From contig CALDID010000226.1 in the NCBI GenBank assembly GCA_937901865.1, positions 1 to 12,897 of the forward strand: a DNA stretch of 12,897 bases. The letters run 5' to 3'. Of this stretch, positions 1 through 4,913 are shown piece after piece. This DNA is from an uncultured Treponema sp. (GTDB lineage: Bacteria; Spirochaetota; Spirochaetia; Treponematales; Treponemataceae). Under the pieces are notes generated by a model, which worked only from the letters and a program-made list of their open reading frames with translations, ran no database searches and had not been told where the DNA came from. Position numbers and translations under genes: made by a program. Numbering within the stretch: position 1 is the first letter of the stretch; each line of letters begins with the position of its first letter.

Positions 1-9
1 TTCCGATCT
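1..9. other. Possible sequencing-adapter remnant at window start
   Basis: The first nine bases, TTCCGATCT, are identical to the 3' end of the common Illumina adapter, which ends GCTCTTCCGATCT. A nine-base match exactly at a contig edge is unlikely by chance, but not impossible. If it is an adapter, the first two to three codons read here for the oppA fragment are artefactual and the genomic sequence begins near base 10. Confidence 0.55.
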
Positions 10-1564
10 ATTAAAGCACATCTATCTTACCGTGTCAGCCGCATTCGGCGACAAAAACCCCGCGGCATACAAGGAATGGTGTTTTTCGCGCGAAGAGAAA
101 CAGGCAACGCCGTGGCAAGACGTGGGATTTATCAAAAACAGCGATTATGAGTTTACGGTGGTGCTTTCCAAGCCGCTCACGCCGTTTATGTTCTTGTATC
201 ACAGCGAATCGTTTTTATTGGTGCGAAAGGATTTGTACGAGGCAAACAAGAAAGCGGCAGGCGACATCGTAAAGAGTTCCTACGGCACGACCGTGGCGAA
301 TACGGCTTCGTATGGTCCGTATTTTGTAAGCGATTTTCAGGGCGACAAGAGCATTACGCTTTCTAAGAACGAAAAATGGTTCGGCTATTCTGACGGCAAG
401 CACCAGAATCAATATCAGACCACCGCATTGCAATTCGAGTTCTTGAGCGACCACAACACCGTGATGAATCTGTTTTTGCAGGGCGCGCTTGACGGCGTTG
501 CGCTTTCTGCGACCGATATGGATAAATACGGCAACAGCGAATATCGCAAGGACACCCCGCAGAGTTTCACCTACAAGTTTTCGTTTAACACCGACCGAAA
601 ATCACTGGAGCGCGAAAACGAAAACGGCGTAAACCATTCGATTATTGCAAACAAGGATTTCCGCCACGGCATTTCGCTGTCGCTTGACCGACAAAAATGG
701 GTTGAAACCACCGCACCCGCGTCTGACGCAGGCTACGGGCTTATCAATTACGCATACGTTGCCGTTCCCGAGACGGGCGAATTGTACCGCAATACCAAAG
801 AGGCAAAAGCCGCACTCACCCGCTTTTACGGCACAGAGCGCGAAGAAGACATCACTGGCTATGACCTTGCAAGCGCAAAGGAATATTTCCAGAAAGCGTA
901 TGATGAAGAGGTTGTAGCAGGCTATTTGAAAGCTGACGACAAGATTCAAATCGATTACCACTCATATTCTGCAAGCGAAGGAAACCAAAGACGTGCGACT
1001 TTCTTGCAGGACGCTATTAACAAGGCTACTGAGGGAACTTCTCTCGAAGGCAAAATCAATATCAAGCTCGTTGTTGACCAAAACTACTATGATAATATGA
1101 AGACTGGTACGGTTGACCTTGCATTCACTGCGTGGGGCGGCTCATCATTCGACCCGTATAGCGTTTTGTGGTGCTATGCAACTTCAGATGCTTTGAATGA
1201 GTACGGATTTGACCCATACAAAGAAACTGTTACGGTGAATATCGAAGGAAAAGACGTTACAAAGACCTATAATCAGTGGTACGAAGAGCTTTGCAACGGC
1301 GAGTATGCGACAGCTTCAAACGATGTAAAAAACACCATTCTTGCGGCAAACGAAAAGGGGCTTTTGAGCTACTACAATATGATTCCTGTTGAGTACCAGG
1401 GCAGCGCAAGCCTTATTTCACAGCGCACCGAGCGACTTGTTGACCACTATATCAATGAGCTTGTTTCTGACGGAGTGTCAACTCTCTTCAATACAAAGTT
1501 CTCTATGGACGATGAGGAGTGGGCGGCATACTGCAAAGAACAGAACAACCAGCTCAAATACTGA
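2..1564 (+). CDS. oppA: Oligopeptide ABC transporter solute-binding protein, 5'-truncated (OppA, SBP_bac_5 family)
   Basis: This is the C-terminal part, about 520 residues, of a peptide-binding protein of the SBP_bac_5 (OppA/DppA) family. It would capture peptides outside the cytoplasmic membrane and deliver them to the OppBCDF importer encoded downstream. The frame is open from base 2, so the GTG at 32 is internal, not a true start; the signal peptide and any lipobox Cys lie outside the window. Family features visible include the 'YGPYFVSDF...SITLSKNEKWFGYSDGKH' region typical of lobe I, 'DFRHGISLSLDR' (the usual FRxAxxxAIDR position), and a late 'AFTAWGGSSFDPY' segment (canonical W-G-a/s-x-x-x-D-P). 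The C-terminus 'EEWAAYCKEQNNQLKY' ends at a TGA stop. The sequence resembles Firmicutes-type peptide-binding proteins from memory. The cognate permease genes begin about 900 bp downstream, an unusually long gap. Confidence 0.9.
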   Translation, partial: SDLLKHIYLTVSAAFGDKNPAAYKEWCFSREEKQATPWQDVGFIKNSDYEFTVVLSKPLTPFMFLYHSESFLLVRKDLYEANKKAAGDIVKSSYGTTVANTASYGPYFVSDFQGDKSITLSKNEKWFGYSDGKHQNQYQTTALQFEFLSDHNTVMNLFLQGALDGVALSATDMDKYGNSEYRKDTPQSFTYKFSFNTDRKSLERENENGVNHSIIANKDFRHGISLSLDRQKWVETTAPASDAGYGLINYAYVAVPETGELYRNTKEAKAALTRFYGTEREEDITGYDLASAKEYFQKAYDEEVVAGYLKADDKIQIDYHSYSASEGNQRRATFLQDAINKATEGTSLEGKINIKLVVDQNYYDNMKTGTVDLAFTAWGGSSFDPYSVLWCYATSDALNEYGFDPYKETVTVNIEGKDVTKTYNQWYEELCNGEYATASNDVKNTILAANEKGLLSYYNMIPVEYQGSASLISQRTERLVDHYINELVSDGVSTLFNTKFSMDDEEWAAYCKEQNNQLKY

Positions 1565-1571
1565 CAGCCAC

Positions 1572-1657
1572 AGGCTGTTTTGTAAAAGCCAGAGGCTGTT
1601 TTGCACCCTCTAGGTGTTTTGCACACTCAGGGTGTTTTGCAAGAGTTCTAGGCTGAT
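1572..1657 (+). repeat. Degenerate direct repeats of AGGCTGTTTTG
   Basis: Four copies of an AGG(C)TGTTTTG core start at 1572, 1593, 1612 and 1629, followed by a partial copy (AGGCTG) at 1650. The first two are exact for 11 bases and 21 bp apart. The third lacks one base and the fourth has a C to G change; the later spacings are 19, 17 and 21 bp. The array begins eight bases after the oppA stop codon. Its function is unknown. Confidence 0.8.
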
Positions 1658-1732
1658 ATGAGAAAAATACAAAGTAGCTGATGATGTAGTGATACACAGA
1701 AGCTGCTTTGTACTCGTCTAAAGCCGAATTTT

Positions 1733-1786
1733 GCTAAAAACAGCTCTATTTTGTGCAAATTTTGAGTTAGAAAAGCTGTTTTTAGC
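1733..1786. repeat. Perfect 13-bp inverted repeat with 28-nt loop
   Basis: GCTAAAAACAGCT at 1733-1745 is the exact reverse complement of AGCTGTTTTTAGC at 1774-1786. In RNA this would form a 13-bp stem with a 28-base loop; the loop contains a small TTTG/CAAA self-complement. No T-run follows the 3' arm, so it is a poor intrinsic terminator. It could instead be the end pair of a small mobile remnant or an mRNA-stabilising hairpin between oppA and hicB. Confidence 0.75.
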
Positions 1787-1842
1787 TTAGGAAAAAGAAT
1801 TCCTTTGTGATGGAGAGCAGTTCCAAAGCATAGTGCGTCAAA

Positions 1843-1926
1843 GAATATACAAGGGAGATGACTGACTATGCAAAGGAGATGACCTCCATAACAAAGGAAT
1901 TGAAAAAATATAGAAAGGAAACGTGC
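1843..1926 (+). repeat. Four tandem degenerate 21-bp units
   Basis: Units start at 1843, 1864, 1885 and 1906, each exactly 21 bp, sharing a pattern of A/T-rich TAT.C followed by AARGGA and often GATGA. Units 1 and 2 are closest (both contain GGGAGATGAC or AGGAGATGAC); units 3 and 4 are more diverged. Read in the frame of 1843 they give heptads such as EYTREMT, DYAKEMT, SITKELK, so the units may descend from a coiled-coil coding repeat. No intact gene surrounds them: a TAG lies just upstream at 1831. Confidence 0.75.
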
Positions 1927-1981
1927 GTTTTAGCCACTTTTTCGCTAGAACCTGTCATAAAATGTGCAAAAATTGCCTGCT

Positions 1982-1987
1982 TAGGAG
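1982..1987 (+). promoter_or_regulatory. Ribosome binding site that fixes the hicB start
   Basis: TAGGAG lies directly against the ATG at 1988 (no spacing) but nine bases before the ATG at 1997. Normal Shine-Dalgarno spacing therefore favours 1997, giving a protein that begins MEYTVNF. Confidence 0.65.
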
Positions 1988-1996
1988 ATGAAATGT

Positions 1997-2215
1997 ATGG
2001 AGTATACGGTTAATTTTACATGGGACGATGAGGCTGGCGTTTGGATTGCTCAAAGCGACGATATACAAGGGCTTGTCCTTGAGGGCGGCTCGCTTGATGC
2101 GCTTATTGAACGGGTGCGTTTTGCAGCTCCAGAACTTTTGGAACTCAATGAGAAGCCGAAAAAGCAATCTTCATTGTGTTTTCGTGTAGAGCGTCGTGAA
2201 AAGGTGTTTGCATAA
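1997..2215 (+). CDS. hicB: HicB-like antitoxin, DUF1902 family
   Basis: This 72-residue protein matches the DUF1902/HicB-like antitoxin pattern: a beta strand 'YTVNFTWDDEAGVWIA' (residues 3-18), then 'SDDIQGLVLEGGSLDALIERV' (20-40), where the SxDIxGLV element and helix are characteristic, then 'APELLELN' (44-51). It should fold as a partial RNase H-like domain that binds and neutralises the HicA toxin encoded immediately downstream. I see no separate DNA-binding domain after the fold, only a short basic tail with 'FRVERREKVF' (62-71), so autorepression as known for full-length HicB proteins is uncertain. The stop is one base before the hicA ATG, so the pair is translationally coupled with the antitoxin first. 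Lying between oppA and oppB, it interrupts a transporter locus. An upstream ATG at 1988 would add three residues. Confidence 0.85.
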   Translation: MEYTVNFTWDDEAGVWIAQSDDIQGLVLEGGSLDALIERVRFAAPELLELNEKPKKQSSLCFRVERREKVFA

Positions 2216-2216
2216 A

Positions 2217-2411
2217 ATGGCAGAGTATGAAAAAAAAGTGCGGCAAGTGCTTCTTGATAATGGCTGTAGCTTTGTGCGACATGGAAAAGGCGACCACGAT
2301 ATTTACTATAGCCCGATAACAAGGCGCAATTTTACTGTTGACTCGAAAATAAAATCGCGTCATACAGCGAATGCAATAATGAAACAAAGTGGTATAGATT
2401 ACCATTTTTAA
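2217..2411 (+). CDS. hicA: HicA-like mRNA interferase toxin
   Basis: A 64-residue HicA/YcfA-family protein with a double-stranded-RNA-binding-like fold, expected to cut mRNA when free of its antitoxin. The key region 'GCSFVRHGKGDHDIYYSP' (residues 16-33) contains the family's glycine turn and the presumed catalytic His27. The 'RRNFTVDSKIKSRHTANAIMKQSGI' stretch (36-60) forms the following strand and helix. Length is normal for the family. I chose the ATG at 2217, which follows the hicB stop by one base and has AAAAGG at 2199-2204 upstream; a GTG at 2196 in the same frame would add seven residues and overlap hicB. All key residues are present, so the toxin looks intact, not decayed. Confidence 0.87.
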   Translation: MAEYEKKVRQVLLDNGCSFVRHGKGDHDIYYSPITRRNFTVDSKIKSRHTANAIMKQSGIDYHF

Positions 2412-2470
2412 GCAGCGGTAAGCTGTTATATATTACAAAAACCGCCTATGGCGGAAGCGGACTTACGACA
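2411..2470. promoter_or_regulatory. Two small hairpins between hicA and oppB
   Basis: The 59 bases before oppB hold CAGC (2413-2416) pairing with GCTG (2422-2425), and a tighter hairpin CCGCC (2442-2446) / GGCGG (2450-2454) with a three-base loop. No T-tract follows, so termination is unlikely. No normal Shine-Dalgarno sequence precedes the oppB ATG; the only purine-rich stretch, GGAAGCGG at 2453-2460, overlaps the hairpin arm by two bases. The structure could tune oppB translation or protect the 5' end of a processed transcript. Confidence 0.4.
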
Positions 2471-3439
2471 ATGGGAAAGTATGTTATTAAACGTGTCTTA
2501 TTTGCCATAATGGTCTTTTTCATCATTATGACAATGATTTTTACGCTCTTCAAATTGCTGCCAAACCCCGTGCCTGAAGCACCTGGCGGCTATGCGCAGG
2601 CTCTTCGTGATATGCACGAGGCGTGGGGCTACAATAAGCCGATTATCATTCAGTATTTCATCTTTTTGAAAAATGTCTTTACCAAATGGGACTGGGGATT
2701 CTGCACAACGGTCGGCACTTTCTTAACCCCTGTTACCAGCTATATCACTTCAAAACTCCCTGCAACTGTGTATGTAAATGTGATTTCGGTTTTGATTTCG
2801 CTGCCGTTGGGCATTATGTTCGGTATTATTGCGGCTGTCTACAAAAACCGCTGGCAAGACCACATCATTCAAGTGGTGATTATGTTCTTTATCTCTGTTC
2901 CCAGTTTCGTCTATGCCTTTTTGTTGCAGTACCTTATCGGCTTCAAGCTCAATTTGTTGCCGCTCGTCTTCAAAGGCGGAAATGATTATTTTTCTTGGGC
3001 GATGTTCCGCTCTGCTCTTTTGCCGATTATGTCGCTCTCGTTCGGTGTCGTTGCGGGCTATATGCGATTGGTTCGTGCAGAGCTTTCTGAAACGCTCACA
3101 TCAGAATATATGCTTTTAGCGCGCACAAAAGGGCTGACAAAGACTCAAGCAACCGTGCGCCATGCCTTGAGAAATTCCCTCGTGCCGTTAATGCCGTCGA
3201 TTTTGGCGGAGTTCATATATATCATTTCGGGCTCGATTATCATAGAACAGATTTTCGCTATTCCTGGCATTGGACAGACGACGATTACTGCGTTTTACAA
3301 CAAAGATTACAGCGTGTTTATGACGTGCGAAATGTTCTATGTGGCAATCGGGCTTTTTGCGCAGATTTTGATGGATATGAGCTATGGGCTTATCGACCCA
3401 AGAATCCGTATGGGAGGAAACAAAAACAATGCAATCTGA
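2471..3439 (+). CDS. oppB: Oligopeptide ABC transporter permease OppB
   Basis: This 322-residue integral membrane protein is one of the two pore-forming subunits of a peptide importer (BPD_transp_1 family), of normal length for OppB. TM1 is at about residues 8-30 ('IKRVLFAIMVFFIIMTMIFTLF'), followed by an external region and further hydrophobic segments beginning near residues 100, 135, 177, 245 and 290. The cytoplasmic EAA coupling loop is seen at 'EYMLLARTKGLTK' (residues 212-224), which contacts an ATPase subunit. The C-terminal 'YGLIDPRIRMG' is typical of OppB. It pairs with OppC. The start ATG has only a weak ribosome binding site, so expression may rely on reinitiation after hicA or on upstream RNA structure. 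Its stop overlaps the oppC start by 11 bases. Confidence 0.93.
   Translation: MGKYVIKRVLFAIMVFFIIMTMIFTLFKLLPNPVPEAPGGYAQALRDMHEAWGYNKPIIIQYFIFLKNVFTKWDWGFCTTVGTFLTPVTSYITSKLPATVYVNVISVLISLPLGIMFGIIAAVYKNRWQDHIIQVVIMFFISVPSFVYAFLLQYLIGFKLNLLPLVFKGGNDYFSWAMFRSALLPIMSLSFGVVAGYMRLVRAELSETLTSEYMLLARTKGLTKTQATVRHALRNSLVPLMPSILAEFIYIISGSIIIEQIFAIPGIGQTTITAFYNKDYSVFMTCEMFYVAIGLFAQILMDMSYGLIDPRIRMGGNKNNAI
3412..3417 (+). promoter_or_regulatory. Ribosome binding site that fixes the oppC start
   Basis: GGGAGG lies 11 bases upstream of the ATG at 3429, inside the end of oppB. The longer frame opening at 3384 has no comparable site and would translate the end of oppB in a second frame, so 3429 is preferred. 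Confidence 0.65.
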
Positions 3440-4913
3440 AGTACAAAACGAATCTACCCCAGATATTCCAAAAGAAAAGTTTGCTTTCGTCCACAAAGGC
3501 GAACGCTTGACCGATACAAAATTGCAGACGAAGCCGATGGGATACTTTCAAGACGCGATGAGCCGCTTTGTGAAAAACAAAGGTTCAGTTATTTGTTTCG
3601 GTATCATCATTATGCTGTTTTTATATGCGTTTTTAGCTCCGATTTTCTCTCCGTATACGATTTCGAGCCGCGATGCTTACTATGCCTATGTGTCGCCGAA
3701 GTGCAATCTGTTTGCGCGCTTTGGATTTTGGAACGGCTCAAAGACGATGGAAGTGAACAAGCAGACGTATGAATATATGCAAAATGTGCCGAATGCGATT
3801 CTCAAAGATTACGGAATCAAAGAACACCTCGTGGCGAAGCGCGTGCAGAAATGGCACAAGATTAAAATTGACACTTACGCAAAAGTCGGCTGGGTAAAGG
3901 TGCTGTTGACTGCTGAGGAATACGACGAGGCTCGCTCTTATGAAAAAGAAACGGGGACAAAGCTGTTTTATCCTGTCTTAGACCCAGAGCAGATTAAAAA
4001 TCCGACGTACAAGACCGACCAAAATGCGTGGTTCTTGACCGATGAACGCGGAAACATACAGCGCGATGCAGCGGGAAAGCCGAAGGACATCTATGTAAAA
4101 GACGCAAGCAGTCCCGACGGATACGCATATTATTTTAGCCGAATGAACGGCAAGCAAAAAGAATGCCGCGTGATGTATTCAGAATGGTATAAATACAAGA
4201 ATGGGCATTATGCGTCATTCCTTTTCGGCACAGAGATTTCTGGCTACGACATCTTTACACGCCTTGCGCACGGTGCGAGATTGAGCCTTGTGCTGAGTAT
4301 TTTGGTTTCTGCGGTGAACTTGTGCATTGGTATCGTTATCGGCTCGCTTGAAGGCTACTACGGTGGCACGTTCGATTTGGTGATGGAGCGCATTAAAGAG
4401 ATTTTGTACGATGTGCCTTCTATCCTCATCTTCGCGCTCTTTCAGCTCTTTCTTGCAAGCCAAGTCGGTGCATTGCCGTCTATGTTCGTCGCTTTTATCT
4501 TCTATGGCTGGATTTCCACTTCAAGCACGGTGCGCGCGCAGTTCTATCGCTTCAAGGGGCAGGATTATGTCAACGCGAGCCGCACACTCGGTGCAAGCGA
4601 CTTCCGACTTATCTTCCGCCACATCTTGCCGAACGCAATCGGATTTATCATCACGTCTTCTGTTCTTGTCATTCCGTCTGTCATTACCAACGAGGCAACT
4701 CTCACATACCTCGGTGTTATCAATCTTGAAGGCGACAAACAAACAAGCGTCGGAACAATGCTTGAAGCGGCAAAGAGCGCAATGACGACAAATCCGCACG
4801 CGCTGTTCTTCCCTGCGGCGTTTATCGCATTGCTTTTGATTTGTTTCAACGAATTCGGCAACGGACTTCGCGACGCATTCAACCCAACTTTGAGAGGTGC
4901 AGAAGATGCTTAA
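3429..4913 (+). CDS. oppC: Oligopeptide ABC transporter permease OppC with large extracytoplasmic insertion
   Basis: This 494-residue protein is the second pore-forming subunit. The N-terminal cytoplasmic tail leads to TM1 at about 54-73 ('VICFGIIIMLFLYAFLAPIF'). In ordinary OppC, of about 300 residues, the 'FGTDxxGRDIxxR' motif follows TM1 closely; here its counterpart 'FGTEISGYDIFTRLAHGAR' starts near residue 266. About 190 residues, rich in Tyr, Lys and Asp and without hydrophobic segments, are therefore inserted in the first extracytoplasmic loop (74-265). The remaining membrane core follows, with the EAA loop 'YVNASRTLGAS' at 380-390 that contacts an ATPase. The C-terminal 'NEFGNGLRDAFNPTLRG' is typical of OppC. 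The inserted loop faces the binding protein and could dock OppA or peptide. The stop overlaps the oppD start by eight bases. Confidence 0.92.
   Translation: MQSEVQNESTPDIPKEKFAFVHKGERLTDTKLQTKPMGYFQDAMSRFVKNKGSVICFGIIIMLFLYAFLAPIFSPYTISSRDAYYAYVSPKCNLFARFGFWNGSKTMEVNKQTYEYMQNVPNAILKDYGIKEHLVAKRVQKWHKIKIDTYAKVGWVKVLLTAEEYDEARSYEKETGTKLFYPVLDPEQIKNPTYKTDQNAWFLTDERGNIQRDAAGKPKDIYVKDASSPDGYAYYFSRMNGKQKECRVMYSEWYKYKNGHYASFLFGTEISGYDIFTRLAHGARLSLVLSILVSAVNLCIGIVIGSLEGYYGGTFDLVMERIKEILYDVPSILIFALFQLFLASQVGALPSMFVAFIFYGWISTSSTVRAQFYRFKGQDYVNASRTLGASDFRLIFRHILPNAIGFIITSSVLVIPSVITNEATLTYLGVINLEGDKQTSVGTMLEAAKSAMTTNPHALFFPAAFIALLLICFNEFGNGLRDAFNPTLRGAEDA
4892..4897 (+). promoter_or_regulatory. Ribosome binding site that fixes the oppD start
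   Basis: GAGAGG at 4892-4897 stands eight bases before the ATG at 4906. The in-frame GTG at 4897 overlaps this site and is therefore an unlikely start. Confidence 0.65.

Larger units (their letters stand above)
1565..1996. other. Repeat-rich spacer between oppA and hicB, no convincing gene
   Basis: These 432 bases hold no gene I can support. They contain three kinds of structure, listed separately: a degenerate direct-repeat array just after the oppA stop, a 13-bp perfect inverted repeat, and four tandem 21-bp units. AGCTG/GGCTG followed by a T-run recurs throughout (for example near 1574, 1595, 1702 and 1775). I see no T-tract terminator after oppA and no convincing promoter before hicB. 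The nearest -10-like hexamer is TAAAAT at 1958-1963, with no good -35. The mix of decayed repeats suggests an eroded insertion or a site of repeated rearrangement. Confidence 0.6.

Noticed and set aside
1565..1930. CRISPR array
   Set aside because: The repeats are too short and degenerate, with no unique spacers of constant length, and no cas genes are present.
1935..1963. Promoter before hicB with -10 TAAAAT at 1958-1963
   Set aside because: No acceptable -35 hexamer occurs at 16-18 bp; too weak to list as a feature.
1953..1963. TGTCATAAAAT shared with 12773-12783
   Set aside because: An 11-base AT-rich coincidence without similar flanking sequence.
1858..2013. Short reading frame of 51 codons beginning MTDYAKEMTSITKELKKY and overlapping the hicB start
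   Set aside because: The start has no properly spaced ribosome binding site, the second half has no protein-like character, and the first half is explained by the 21-bp repeats. Kept only as a possible regulatory upstream frame.
2196..2216. GTG at 2196 as hicA start
   Set aside because: It would lie inside hicB with no ribosome binding site at suitable distance; the ATG at 2217 gives the normal family N-terminus.
3384..3428. Longer oppC beginning at 3384
   Set aside because: The added residues are the end of oppB read in another frame; a ribosome binding site supports 3429.
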